Shown: positions 47,031-56,469, counted from the stretch's first letter. The stretch: 64,000 bases of DNA from DATLWN01 sp964422615 (GCA_964422615.1 CAYRBJ010000003.1:66674-130673), one strand, 5' to 3'. Numbers and translations: made by a program. Notes: generated by a model from the letters alone, not told the origin.

Positions 47031-49574
47031 ATGCAGAAGGAGGCCGGTAAGGCGCTCATTGATGCGGGCCTCGTGTCCTGGCAGGCAATCGAAGAAGCCA
47101 CATCCAGATCACGCGCCAACAACAAGCCTTTGCTGGTTAATCTCTTTGAGGGATGCGATGCTGGCACGCAAATATCCGTCACCGATACGCTGGCGAGGTT
47201 TTACAATATCCCCCTGCTGCATCTGGATAGGGTCATCCCCTCCCCCGGCCTTATACGCATGTGCAAGCCTGAACAGGCTAGGCAGTGGTATTTTTTACCC
47301 ATTTCGGAAAAGGGATCGCACGTTGTTGTCGGCATGATCGATCCAACCGATCTGAACAATGTCGACATGCTGCAACACATCTTCCGCAAACCTGTACAGC
47401 CGGCATTCATCTATGCCCACGATTTCGAGAACGGCTGGTACCGCTTTTTCCGCAAAAGCGACGAAAAGCCAGTCGAATACGCTCATCTGCTGAACACCCA
47501 GAAGTTGCAGATAGCCATGTCGCAAAAGCCCGGGGATTCCGGTAACGGTCATGCATCCCAAGAGGCCATCGCCGGCAGGTTCGTCCGTCACGTCATTTCC
47601 AGAGCCCTGACCTATAAAGCCAGCCAACTGCTGATTGAACCGAAAGAATCGGAATTGCTGATCAGCCTGAATGTCGAAGGCGGCAATTACAGGCTGTTCC
47701 GACTCTCGATATCCCAACATGACCGGGTACTGACTGCCCTTAAGAAGATGATCGGACTTGATGCGGCCAGCTCCGGTAGCGACCAGCGTCGCAGCATCCT
47801 GCTTCGTTTCAATGAGCACGAATACAAACTGCTGACGCATTTCCACCCCTCCCCGGCCGGTGAGTGTGCATCCATCCGCATCGTCGATCCCAAGTTCACA
47901 GGGATGACACTCGATCGGTTGGAACTTCCTACGAACATCGAGGCCGCCATCGAGGCTTCGCTGGCCGGTTTGGGCCTGGTCCTGGTGACCGGCCCTTTCA
48001 GTTCCGGGAAATCGTCAACGATGATGGCCTTTCTTCGGCATCTGGCGGAGAGCGGCAAACGAAGAATTATCAGTATGGAGGATATGATCATCGAGAAGCT
48101 GCCCGGTGTGAAACAGGTGCAGCTTCCCGCAAACGGCCAGTCAAATCCGGCCGTCCTGAAATCAGTGCTGCAACATAGGCCCGATGTCATCATGATCGAC
48201 GAGGTCACGGACGAGGAAACGGTCATGATGGCTTTGCAGGCCGCGATCAGCGGCCAATGCCTGCTGATCCTGTGCATGGAAGCCGAAGGCATCGCCGAGG
48301 CGATCTCCCGTCTGCTTCGCATGAAACTCGATCGCTCCCAATTGGCCGAGGCTCTGCGTTGCGTCTACACGCAGAAGGTCATTCGGAAGATCTGTCCGAA
48401 TTGCAAGAGTTCGATTTCGATCCACGCCGATACCATGCGGCAATTGCAGATACCTGCGTCCTTCACGTTTTATGCTGGTGGGGGCTGCGCCGCATGCATG
48501 AACACGGGTTACCATGGCACGACAACGGTTTGCGAACTGCTCCGCTTTTCTCCCGAATTGAGTGAGATGCTGGAAAATGGCGCCTCCGGATCCGAGGTGT
48601 ATACGGAAGCGCGCCACGGGGGGATGCTCGCCTTGCACGAGCAGGCCCTGAACAAGGTGATCGACGGCACCACCTCACTCGATGAAGTCCTGGGAATATT
48701 CGCCTTGCCGCAAGGCTTCAATTTCAAGGATCGCCTGCGCGTTGGCCGTATCGGGCATCTCCAGCAACCCGATCCCCGTAAAAGAAATCCCAAGGAAGCG
48801 CTGGCCTCGGTTTTCGAAGAGGAGGCGAGAAAGCAGGCAGAGGCGTCGGCCATCGATATCTTCGCCGATACTGGTGAAGAGCCGGAGCTGGAAAAGGACA
48901 CCCATACCGAGACGCCCGATGTGTCCGGACAAGAGCCCTTCGTCGAAAGGCGGGTTGAACAGCCCCTATCTCCCGTCGCCGAGCAGCCACCAGAGCAGCA
49001 ACAGGAACCGGATAAACTGATGGTGCTGCTATTGGACGATTCCCCCGTCATGCTCCAATACACGCAGCATATCCTGGAGAGCGCAGGCATATTCACCGTG
49101 GAGACCGCCAGCACCGCTGAAGAGGCTTGGGACAAGCTGCAGCAGCAATACTTCCACCTGATCATCACGGATCACGAAATGCCGGGGCAGACCGGCCAGC
49201 AGTTGATCGAGCGCATCCGCGAACAGCCCACGCTGAATCATACAGGCACCATGCTATTGACCGGTAATGTCAAGGAAACCTCTGCCTTGGCCGGGGGCGC
49301 TGATGGCTACGTTGGGAAACCGACCGATCCGGAACTGCTCATTGCGCGCGCCAAATCCATTGCGGAAATCTACAAACGCATGGCCGTAGGAGCAGCCGCG
49401 CAGGCCAAGGCATCCACCACCGATGAGGTATCGGCCCCATCAAAGAGCGAACCTGCGGGACAGGTCGAATTTACCGAACAGCACATGAAACACATCGCCT
49501 CGTTTGAACTGGACACCCAGCGTTTTACGCTGGCGGGAAAAACGTCGAAAACCGACATCGAGACGAACGAATAG
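47031..49574 (+). CDS. GspE/PilB-like ATPase fused to a receiver domain
   Basis: 847 aa. Residues 1-140 are an MshEN/T2SSE-N domain (KALIDAGLVSWQAIEEA, FYNIPLLHLDR). Residues 175-560 are a divergent GspE/PilB ATPase: Walker A GPFSSGKSS at 321-329, Glu of the Asp box in SMEDM at 348-352, Walker B DVIMIDE at 385-391, and the zinc-type cysteines 455, 458, 486 and 489 with MNTGYHG. The usual His box (TGHLVLSTLHTND) is SGQCLLILCMEAEG here, so its histidines are lost. After an acidic, Gln/Pro-rich linker (600-660) comes a complete receiver domain (662-775) with DD at 669-670, phosphoacceptor D714, T744 and K763. GGGGAGG at 47014-47020 precedes ATG 47031. Function unknown; regulation of a pilus or secretion motor by phosphorylation is inference. 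Confidence 0.88.
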   Translation: MQKEAGKALIDAGLVSWQAIEEATSRSRANNKPLLVNLFEGCDAGTQISVTDTLARFYNIPLLHLDRVIPSPGLIRMCKPEQARQWYFLPISEKGSHVVVGMIDPTDLNNVDMLQHIFRKPVQPAFIYAHDFENGWYRFFRKSDEKPVEYAHLLNTQKLQIAMSQKPGDSGNGHASQEAIAGRFVRHVISRALTYKASQLLIEPKESELLISLNVEGGNYRLFRLSISQHDRVLTALKKMIGLDAASSGSDQRRSILLRFNEHEYKLLTHFHPSPAGECASIRIVDPKFTGMTLDRLELPTNIEAAIEASLAGLGLVLVTGPFSSGKSSTMMAFLRHLAESGKRRIISMEDMIIEKLPGVKQVQLPANGQSNPAVLKSVLQHRPDVIMIDEVTDEETVMMALQAAISGQCLLILCMEAEGIAEAISRLLRMKLDRSQLAEALRCVYTQKVIRKICPNCKSSISIHADTMRQLQIPASFTFYAGGGCAACMNTGYHGTTTVCELLRFSPELSEMLENGASGSEVYTEARHGGMLALHEQALNKVIDGTTSLDEVLGIFALPQGFNFKDRLRVGRIGHLQQPDPRKRNPKEALASVFEEEARKQAEASAIDIFADTGEEPELEKDTHTETPDVSGQEPFVERRVEQPLSPVAEQPPEQQQEPDKLMVLLLDDSPVMLQYTQHILESAGIFTVETASTAEEAWDKLQQQYFHLIITDHEMPGQTGQQLIERIREQPTLNHTGTMLLTGNVKETSALAGGADGYVGKPTDPELLIARAKSIAEIYKRMAVGAAAQAKASTTDEVSAPSKSEPAGQVEFTEQHMKHIASFELDTQRFTLAGKTSKTDIETNE

Positions 49575-49622
49575 ATCCACCGCCCGACGCACCCCGGAAG
49601 GTCATATCGGACAGCGGAAATT

Positions 49623-50012
49623 TTAGCTGTTGTAAATCCGTTCGGAACTGAGGGTCCGCAACTGTTCGGCAAACTCCGGATGTTCCAATCCCAGGTCGTT
49701 GATCTTCTCGATCGGAAAGGCAATGGCCTTGACAGTATCCACGGCAAGCACATCCGCCACAGGGGTGCTCATGCCGAGAGCGGAAATCTCCCCGACCACA
49801 TCCCCGACGCCAAGTCCGGCCAGGATTTCATTATTGGCGATCACGTGCACCGTTCCCTGCGTCAACAGGAACAGGAAATGATTGAAATCCCCTTCGTGGA
49901 TCACCAGTTCATCCGGGTGGAATATTTTGAGCTTGCTATGGCTGAGAAGATCCAAAAGCGCCTCTTCCGACAACATGCGGAAGATGGGATTCTGCAAAAC
50001 AAGTTCGTTCAT
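49623..50012 (-). CDS. Stand-alone cyclic-nucleotide-binding-fold protein
   Basis: 129 aa made of a single CRP-like cNMP-binding domain with no DNA-binding part. Typical features are IFRMLSEEALLDLL, KIFHPDELVIHEGD, LFLLTQGTVHVI and the phosphate-binding-cassette GEISALG. The Arg that normally binds the nucleotide phosphate (as in GTPRAATVRA) is missing; the position reads STPVADVLA, so cAMP or cGMP binding is doubtful. It converges on the ATPase-receiver gene with a 48-bp gap. Possibly a partner or sensor of it, but that is inference. Confidence 0.8.
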   Translation of the reverse strand: MNELVLQNPIFRMLSEEALLDLLSHSKLKIFHPDELVIHEGDFNHFLFLLTQGTVHVIANNEILAGLGVGDVVGEISALGMSTPVADVLAVDTVKAIAFPIEKINDLGLEHPEFAEQLRTLSSERIYNS

Positions 50013-50094
50013 ATCCTTGCCTCATTTTCTAACAGGCGGGTGTGTATGGGAAGCCTATGATAAAGCGATAGACAAAAAGTGATACATGTTACGG

Positions 50095-50841
50095 TTATGC
50101 TCCATCATGGAACTGAACAAGCACGTCAATGGCCCGAGACACCGCCTCCGCCAGGGGCACTTCCAGGGCCAGGTAGGCTGTGATAGAGGCAGCCAGGCGG
50201 CATCCGCTGCCGTGGGCTTGGTCCTCGTTCCAGTGGATGCGCGGATGCTCGAAAAGATGCACATCCCCATCCGGCATGCACAGGACATCGATAAGCACCG
50301 GCTGCTCGCTATGCCCCCCCTTGAGCAGCACCGGACACCGGAACCGTCGTACGAGTTCGGTTGCAGCCTCGACCGGGTCGTCGATATCAGTCCCGAGAAT
50401 ACGCTCAGATTCAGGGATGTTGGGTGTAATCAGGCTGGCCAGCGGAAAGAGCGTGGTCTGCAACGCCGCGATGGCATCATGATCCAGCAGGCTGGTACCG
50501 GATGTGGAAGCCAGTACCGGATCAACCACCAACGGACATGAAATGCCGTGCTGTTCCAGGGCGTCGGCCAGGATGTGGATATGGCGTGCATCGACAAGCA
50601 TGCCCGTTTTGATTGCAGCCACCCGGTAATACGAAAACACAGCCTGTAATTCCGCCTGCATCTGCGCCAACGGTGAGGGCTCGATGCGCAGAATCCGGTC
50701 GGGATTCTGGGCGGTCAGGGCCGTGACCGCCGAGCAACCAGCAACACCGATGCGGGAGAACATGGCCAGATCGGCCTGGATGCCGGCTCCACCACACGAA
50801 TCGGATCCCCCAACTGCCAGACAGACCGCCTCCTTGCTCAC
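50095..50841 (-). CDS. thiD: Hydroxymethylpyrimidine kinase / HMP-phosphate kinase
   Basis: 248-aa PfkB-fold kinase giving HMP-PP for thiamine. GGSDSCGGAGIQADL, the LTAQNP motif, VDPVLASTSG and LLKGGHSE match ThiD; the late anion-hole reads HGSGCRLAA. GTG 50841 overlaps the thiE stop by GTGA and gives the family's usual N-terminus; GTG 50862 would overlap thiE by 25 nt. Last gene of queG-gph-thiE-thiD. Confidence 0.93.
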   Translation of the reverse strand: MSKEAVCLAVGGSDSCGGAGIQADLAMFSRIGVAGCSAVTALTAQNPDRILRIEPSPLAQMQAELQAVFSYYRVAAIKTGMLVDARHIHILADALEQHGISCPLVVDPVLASTSGTSLLDHDAIAALQTTLFPLASLITPNIPESERILGTDIDDPVEAATELVRRFRCPVLLKGGHSEQPVLIDVLCMPDGDVHLFEHPRIHWNEDQAHGSGCRLAASITAYLALEVPLAEAVSRAIDVLVQFHDGA

Positions 50842-51482
50842 GCTGCGGCCGCCTGCTCCCACGTGTGTATCATGCGCCTCGCTCTTTCTTCGATGCCGGT
50901 CTCCGGTTCGAACAGGGCGGCCAGGACGGCGGCGCTGTCCGCCCCAGCCTGACGTACACGTTGGACGTTCTCCAACGTAATGCCGCCGATGGCGATGATA
51001 TTCCGGTCCGGAAACATCCGGCGGGCCTTGGCAAGCCGTGGCAGACCGATCACCACCGCATCCGATTTGGAGGCTGTCGGGAACATGGCCCCGAAGGATA
51101 CGTAATCCGCCCCATGGTTCAGTGCCTGCTGGGCGAAGGCGGCATCCCCCTGGCAGGAAATGCCGACAATCAGGTCATTGCCGACATGCATGCGCAGCTG
51201 TGTCAGATCAGGTGCATCGGACCGACCGAGATGCACGCCGTCTGCATCACTGTCGAGCGCCAATTGAACTGAGTCGTTGACGATGAATAGGGCATCATAG
51301 CGCCGGGTCAGCGAGCGCAGGTTCCGGGCCCGCTCGATGGCCCGCTTGTATCCCTGGTTCTTGTCGCGGTATTGCAGAATCCGGACCCCGCCCTTCAGTG
51401 CAGCCTCGGCCCGGACCAGCAGGTCATGCCTTTCGAGATCGGACGGCAGAATGCCGTAGATACCGGTAAGGCTTGTGTTCAT
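50838..51482 (-). CDS. thiE: Thiamine phosphate synthase
   Basis: 214-aa TIM-barrel enzyme joining HMP-PP and thiazole phosphate. Seen are ILQYRDKNQGYKRA, LFIVNDSVQLALDSDADGVH, the VGISCQGD segment, GADYVSFGAMFPTASK and the phosphate-binding AIGGITLENV. The start overlaps the gph stop by ATGA. Pairs with thiD immediately downstream. Confidence 0.95.
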   Translation of the reverse strand: MNTSLTGIYGILPSDLERHDLLVRAEAALKGGVRILQYRDKNQGYKRAIERARNLRSLTRRYDALFIVNDSVQLALDSDADGVHLGRSDAPDLTQLRMHVGNDLIVGISCQGDAAFAQQALNHGADYVSFGAMFPTASKSDAVVIGLPRLAKARRMFPDRNIIAIGGITLENVQRVRQAGADSAAVLAALFEPETGIEERARRMIHTWEQAAAA

Positions 51483-52135
51483 GAAAGCAGTTTGAGCAGT
51501 TCGTCAAAGCGAGCCAGCCGCACGACCTTGCCCTCAAACTGCGGCGGCAAGGGTTGATATCCATGTTCGCAATAGGCCACATGCATGCACCCGGCATTGA
51601 ACCCTGCCTCGATGTCATAGGCGGTGTCGCCGACCATCACGGTCTCGGCAGCATCCACGCTCATGCGCCGACAGCACTCGTAGAGCATGTCCGGCGCAGG
51701 CTTCTTGGCAAAGCCGTCCTCCGGTGACAGCGCTGCGCTCAGATAGGGCGTGATCCCCAGTTTGTCGAGCACTTGCACACGCGCCTTGGCCGGCTTGGCG
51801 GTCACGCAGGACATCGGGATACCGCGATGTTTCATATCCTGCAGGGTTTTGATGACGCCCGGAAAGGGACGGCCAAAGTCTGCGGGATGGCGCTCATAGA
51901 TATCGGCAAAGGCGTGGTACAACGCCATGGTATCCGGGTCATCCATGGCCTTGCCGAGCACACTGGCCGCGAGCTTCTGGGCCCCACCGCCCACATGCGG
52001 CCGGGTCTCTTTCAGGCTCAACTCGAAGTCATAACCCAGTGATTTCAGGGCTCTGTTGGCATTGGCACGGATATCAGGCAAGGCGTCGACCAAGGTTCCA
52101 TCGAGATCAAAGATAAAGGCTTTAGGCGTGGTCAT
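51479..52135 (-). CDS. gph: Phosphoglycolate phosphatase (HAD family)
   Basis: 218-aa HAD hydrolase with motif I FDLDGTLVDALPDI, motif II CVTAKP, motif III Lys in FAKKPAPDMLYEC and motif IV MVGDTAYDIEAG. GGGAQ in the cap and the overall length fit Gph. ATG 52135 overlaps the queG stop; the open frame further upstream lies antisense-free inside queG's end and is rejected. Exact substrate remains uncertain, as HAD paralogues are similar. Confidence 0.86.
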   Translation of the reverse strand: MTTPKAFIFDLDGTLVDALPDIRANANRALKSLGYDFELSLKETRPHVGGGAQKLAASVLGKAMDDPDTMALYHAFADIYERHPADFGRPFPGVIKTLQDMKHRGIPMSCVTAKPAKARVQVLDKLGITPYLSAALSPEDGFAKKPAPDMLYECCRRMSVDAAETVMVGDTAYDIEAGFNAGCMHVAYCEHGYQPLPPQFEGKVVRLARFDELLKLLS

Positions 52136-53313
52136 GACGCTACCCCGGTCGCTTCCGTGTATTTGATTGCCGCATCCAGTTCCTGCCGGACACCGGCATG
52201 GGCTTCTCGCCCGGCATGGTAGCGCAGGCGCTCGAGGATTTCCCCCCGTCGCTGCTGTGGACAAAGACGCACCAGAGCCCATGCGGCATGCCCGCGCACC
52301 AGCGGTTCGTCATCCTCCAGGGCGGCCAGCAGATCCGGTATGAAACCGGCATCGCCGCTGTTGCCCATGGCAATGGCCGCATTGCGCAGCAGCCCTGCCC
52401 TTCCCGTTCTGCGTACCGGTGATTTCCGGAACCGTTCCCGGAACATCCGCTCATCAAGCCGCATCAGCTCCGCCAGTGCAGGTAGATGGTTCTCCTGGCG
52501 CGGTGCCAGCAGATCAGGGCGTGGGGCTTGCGCATGCCGGTTCCAGGGACAAACGGCCTGGCAGTCGTCACATCCGAAGATGCGATTGCCCATCAGTGGT
52601 CTGAGATCATGCGGGATGAAGCCGCGAAACTCGATGGTCAGGTAGGAAATGCAGCGGCGTGCATCCACGACGTACGGAGCGACGATTGCCCGCGTCGGGC
52701 AAATGTCAATGCAGGCGGTGCAGCTGCCGCAATGGGATGAGGCCGGCCCGTCGGGTTCCAGATCTGCGGTGGTGAATATCTCGCCCAGCATCAGCCATGA
52801 TCCGACTTGGCGATCGATGGTCAGCGTGTGTTTGCCCTGCCAGCCCAGGCCGCTGTCCTGGGCCAGTGCATGCTCCAGTACTGGCGCGGTATCGACATAG
52901 ACGCGCTGGGCATGGGGACCGAGCCGCCCGTCCAGTTCCCGGGCCAATGCCTTCAGACGCCGTTTCATCATCTCATGGTAATCATGGCCATGGGCATAGG
53001 CGGCGATGACTCCCCTGTCACGGGCATGCTCTGCTGCATGAAGCGAATAAGGCGGTGGTGTATGGCGCATGCCGACGCAGATCACCGTGCGCACGCCGTC
53101 CAGCATGCTTTCGGGCGTCTTGCGCCGCGCTGTGCGCTCCGGCTCGGCCATGTAAGCCATCTCCCCATGCATGCCGACCCGGATCCATGTGTCCAGCGCC
53201 TTCGTGTGGACCGGCCCGATGGCCGGGCGCACGAAACGGCACAGCTCGAAGCCGTGCGCCCTGGCCAGGTCACGGACCTCCTGCCTGAGGTCGGATTGCC
53301 GCTGCGTGGTCAT
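52132..53313 (-). CDS. queG: Epoxyqueuosine reductase
   Basis: 393-aa cobalamin-dependent iron-sulfur enzyme for the last step of queuosine synthesis in tRNA. Two 4Fe-4S motifs are CGSCTACIDICPTRAI and CDDCQAVCPWN; the N-terminal cobalamin-binding domain has YAHGHDYHEMMKRRL and DTAPVLEHALA, DSGLGWQGKHT. C-terminal HEAT-like repeats are present (RNAAIAMGNSGD, GHAAWAL). Heads the queG-gph-thiE-thiD operon. queF, an earlier queuosine gene, is also in this window. Confidence 0.96.
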   Translation of the reverse strand: MTTQRQSDLRQEVRDLARAHGFELCRFVRPAIGPVHTKALDTWIRVGMHGEMAYMAEPERTARRKTPESMLDGVRTVICVGMRHTPPPYSLHAAEHARDRGVIAAYAHGHDYHEMMKRRLKALARELDGRLGPHAQRVYVDTAPVLEHALAQDSGLGWQGKHTLTIDRQVGSWLMLGEIFTTADLEPDGPASSHCGSCTACIDICPTRAIVAPYVVDARRCISYLTIEFRGFIPHDLRPLMGNRIFGCDDCQAVCPWNRHAQAPRPDLLAPRQENHLPALAELMRLDERMFRERFRKSPVRRTGRAGLLRNAAIAMGNSGDAGFIPDLLAALEDDEPLVRGHAAWALVRLCPQQRRGEILERLRYHAGREAHAGVRQELDAAIKYTEATGVAS

Positions 53314-53410
53314 GACGCCAATCTACCGCATCCCTCTGAAAACCGCAGGATTCGGGGAATTTTGACGCCCTAGGATGCGCGGACTATGGTGGACGGGACG
53401 GAGACAAGCG

Positions 53411-54028
53411 ATGAGCGGACTGGTGAACCATACGATCACGGTGTTCCTGGCCTTTTTTGCCATCATGAACCCGGTGGCCAATACCCCGGTGTTCATCGGC
53501 CTGACCGACGGTGACACGCCGGCTGTCAAAAGGCAGGTTGCCTTCAAGGCCCTGCTGATCGCCTTCCTGATCGTTCTGGTGTTCTGCCTGTTCGGCAGGC
53601 TTCTGTTCGAGCTGTTCGGCATCACGTTGCCGGCCTTTCGCATCGCCGGTGGGGCCCTGGTCATCCTGGTCGGTTTCCAGATGCTGCACGGCGCTCCCTC
53701 CCGGATACATGCCGACGACAGTGGCCCCAGCGACGCCGCACTCAGCGTGGCGGTATCGCCGCTGGCGATGCCGATCCTGGCCGGTCCGGGCACCCTGGCC
53801 ACCGCCATGAATTTCTCGGCCACCGGCAACTCCACGGAGATCGTCATTACCATCGTGGTGTTCGCGGTGCTATGCCTGATCACGTACGGCTTTTTCATCG
53901 GCGGACAGCGCCTGGTCGGCCTGATCGGCAAAAGCGGCATCAATGTCGTGACCCGGCTGATGGGCTTGATCCTCGCCGTGATCGGCACACAGATGGCTAT
54001 CATCGGCCTGCATGCGGCCGGATTCTAA
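53411..54028 (+). CDS. MarC-family integral membrane protein
   Basis: 205-aa membrane protein with six hydrophobic segments and the MarC/UPF0056 pattern AFFAIMNPVANTPVF at the start, FRIAGGALVILVGFQML in the middle and SPLAMPILAGPGTLATAM. ATG 53411 has GGAGA 7 nt upstream. Function of the family is not established. Confidence 0.88.
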   Translation: MSGLVNHTITVFLAFFAIMNPVANTPVFIGLTDGDTPAVKRQVAFKALLIAFLIVLVFCLFGRLLFELFGITLPAFRIAGGALVILVGFQMLHGAPSRIHADDSGPSDAALSVAVSPLAMPILAGPGTLATAMNFSATGNSTEIVITIVVFAVLCLITYGFFIGGQRLVGLIGKSGINVVTRLMGLILAVIGTQMAIIGLHAAGF

Positions 54029-54156
54029 GACAGGGGCTTCTGCGGCCCGAACGCCCGTCTCGTGTCACACAGATGTCATCCCCATGTCATGTGATCCGGT
54101 TTCAATAAGGCCTGCAATCAAACGCCTTCCGTTTTAACACCAGCATCGCCATCCAG

Positions 54157-54600
54157 TCAGACAACGGCAACCCGATTGCGACCGTTGTTCTTGCCCGCAT
54201 ACAGCGCATGATCGGCACGGCTCAGCAGGCCGTCCAGATGATCGCCCACCCCCTGCCGTCCGGCGACACCGATGGTTGCTGAGGGCTATCACCCCTCCCG
54301 TGGGACAGTCGATGCGGGCATCGGCAATGGCTCGTCGCAGGCGTTCGGCCAGCATACGGGCACCCGGAACATCGGTTTGCGGCAACAGGATGGCGAATTC
54401 CTCTCCGCCGATACGACCGAACAGGTCGGTGGCACGGAATCCTTGATCTCCGAACCGGCGATGGCGTCGAGGAACGAGCGTTCGACATCCGCATCGACAA
54501 ATTCGGCCCGCCGCCGGTCGATGGCAAATTCATGCGCATGGTCGTTGCCGGAAGCGCCATGGGTCTGCATAGCCATCAGCCAAGTACCTTCCGGTACTGG
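54157..54600 (-). pseudogene. Eroded GGEEF diguanylate cyclase
   Basis: On the minus strand, fragments of one GGDEF domain lie in different frames. FRATDLFGRIGGEEFAILLP (GGEEF codons at 54395-54409, I-site RATD intact) runs on through MLAERLRRAIADARIDCP, then shifts frame near 54275-54285 at a CCC run into ATIGVAGRQG and RADHALYAGKNNGRNRV, ending at TGA (54157-54159). Another shift lies just upstream of the I-site, before which HEFAIDRRRAEFVDADVER continues. The DxD/NDxxGH half of the domain is not recognisable. Sequencing error could account for one shift, not the missing half. Confidence 0.8.
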
Positions 54601-54691
54601 CCGGGTGTCATTCTTCGGGGCGAGATTCCGTCCCATGGACCCGCGACCGGATCATGGACGCTGATGGCGACAGGGATTATAACCCCCAGGC

Positions 54692-56029
54692 ATGAAGGAA
54701 ACGCAGGAAGCCGAAAAACCAGGCGTTGGCCTGTTCGGTGCTATGGCCATCGGCATCGGCGGCATGGTCGGCGGCGGCATATTCGCGGTGCTGGGCGAAG
54801 CGGTGACGCTGGCTCATGGGGCCACGGTGATTGCGTTCCTGATTGCCGGGGCCATCGCCCTGTTGACCTCCTATTCATACGCGCATCTTTCCGTCCGTTA
54901 CCCCGGCCATGGCGGTACGGTCGCCTTCATCGATACCGCGTTCGGCATCGACCTGGCCACAGGCAGCATCAACCTGATGCTGTGGCTCAGCTACCTGGTC
55001 ACTATCGCCTTGTACGCGGTGGCTTTCGGGTCCTACGCCCTGACCTTCTTCCACGGACCCAACCCGTCATGGCTGCGCCATGTGCTCATCAGTACGGGCA
55101 TTGTACTGCCGCTAGTCATTAACCTGTTCAATGTCGAGATCGTCAGCCGGTCCGAGACCCTGATCGTGGTGTTGAAACTGCTGCTGCTGGCCGCGGTCAT
55201 TACGGCCGGCCTGCCTCATGTACAGGCCTCGCATTTTGCAGCATCGACATGGGGTGGAGGATTGACGGTGGCAGCCGCCGGCATGGTGATCTTCGTCGCC
55301 TATGAGGGCTTCGAACTGATCGCCAACGCCGCCGGGGACATACGTACCCCGACAGTCACCCTGCCGCGCGCCTTCTATGGTTCGGTGCTGCTGGTCATTA
55401 TCCTGTACTGCCTTGTCGCCGCCGTCACCGTGGGGACATTGCCAGAATCGCAAATCATCATCGCCAAGGATTACGCCCTTGCCGCCGCGGCCAAGCCGGC
55501 CATGGGCGAGCTCGGCTTCACGCTGGTCAGCATCTCCGCCCTGCTGGCTACGTTCTCCGCAATCAACGCCACCATTTATGGCAATGCCAGGCTGGGCTAC
55601 AAGCTGGCCAATGATCGTGAACTGCCCCAGATCCTGGAGCGCAAGGTGTGGAACGAACCGGTGCAAGGCGTGCTGATCGTGGGAATGCTCTCCCTGCTGA
55701 TCGCCAACCTCATTGACCTGACGGCCATTGCCATTCTTGCCAGTGCCGGCTTTCTATTGATCTTTGCCATCACCAATGCCGCAGCAAGCCGCCTGTTCCG
55801 CGAGATCGGCTGCAATCGCTGGCTGCCGATGCTTGCGTGTCTGGCCTGCATCGTTGCCCTGCTGGTGCTGCTCGGTGAAAGCTATCTAGATAACCCCGCA
55901 GCGTTATGGATATTCATGGCCTTTGTGACGGTCTCAGTGCTGTTCGAGTTGCTCTATACCCACGTGCTGGCGAGGCCGCTACGCCTGCCCGACCCGGCCC
56001 AGTCACCGGAAGAATCGGCAAAACAATAG
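54692..56029 (+). CDS. APC-superfamily amino acid permease
   Basis: 445-aa permease with about 12 membrane helices. The helix-1 motif GIGGMVGGGIFAVLGEA and helix-6 VIFVAYEGFELIANAAGDIR are typical of the APC superfamily. Its 3' end is 17 bp from the convergent tsaE. Substrate cannot be assigned. The 660-bp region before it contains the eroded GGEEF gene. Confidence 0.89.
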   Translation: MKETQEAEKPGVGLFGAMAIGIGGMVGGGIFAVLGEAVTLAHGATVIAFLIAGAIALLTSYSYAHLSVRYPGHGGTVAFIDTAFGIDLATGSINLMLWLSYLVTIALYAVAFGSYALTFFHGPNPSWLRHVLISTGIVLPLVINLFNVEIVSRSETLIVVLKLLLLAAVITAGLPHVQASHFAASTWGGGLTVAAAGMVIFVAYEGFELIANAAGDIRTPTVTLPRAFYGSVLLVIILYCLVAAVTVGTLPESQIIIAKDYALAAAAKPAMGELGFTLVSISALLATFSAINATIYGNARLGYKLANDRELPQILERKVWNEPVQGVLIVGMLSLLIANLIDLTAIAILASAGFLLIFAITNAAASRLFREIGCNRWLPMLACLACIVALLVLLGESYLDNPAALWIFMAFVTVSVLFELLYTHVLARPLRLPDPAQSPEESAKQ

Positions 56030-56046
56030 GTGCATGAACGATTCAT

Positions 56047-56469
56047 TCAGGCATTGACGACGATGTCCCGCTGCTGTGGATCGGCGACAATGGTCGAGAG
56101 AGAAACCCGATAAGCGGACGGGGTTAGCAGCGATACTGCGCGTTCCGGCCATTCAATGATGGTGATCCATGGCGCCTGCATATATTCGCGCACCCCGATA
56201 GCTTCCAGTTCCTCCAGGCTAGCAAGGCGATACCAGTCCATATGCGCGACCCGGCATCCCCTCCCCACATATTCCTGGATGATGGCAAAGGTCGGGCTGG
56301 GCATGGCCTCGTCGGTGACACCCAGTGCCCGCAACATGGCACGGGCGAATACGCTTTTGCCCGCGCCCAATTCGCCCGACAGTGCCACCACATCGCCCGG
56401 CTTGAGGCATTTGGCAAAATCTGCCGCGAATTCGGATGTTTCCGACTCGCTATTACTGTGGAAGATCAA
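56047..56469 (-). CDS. tsaE: tRNA threonylcarbamoyladenosine biosynthesis ATPase
   Basis: 140-aa P-loop protein of the TsaBDE complex making t6A37. Walker A GELGAGKS, SPTFAIIQEY, the VAHMDWYRL metal site and IIEWPERA are all present. The start is TTG 56469, whose TTGA overlaps the stop of the CBS gene; no other start would leave the Walker A intact. Confidence 0.92.
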   Translation of the reverse strand: MIFHSNSESETSEFAADFAKCLKPGDVVALSGELGAGKSVFARAMLRALGVTDEAMPSPTFAIIQEYVGRGCRVAHMDWYRLASLEELEAIGVREYMQAPWITIIEWPERAVSLLTPSAYRVSLSTIVADPQQRDIVVNA

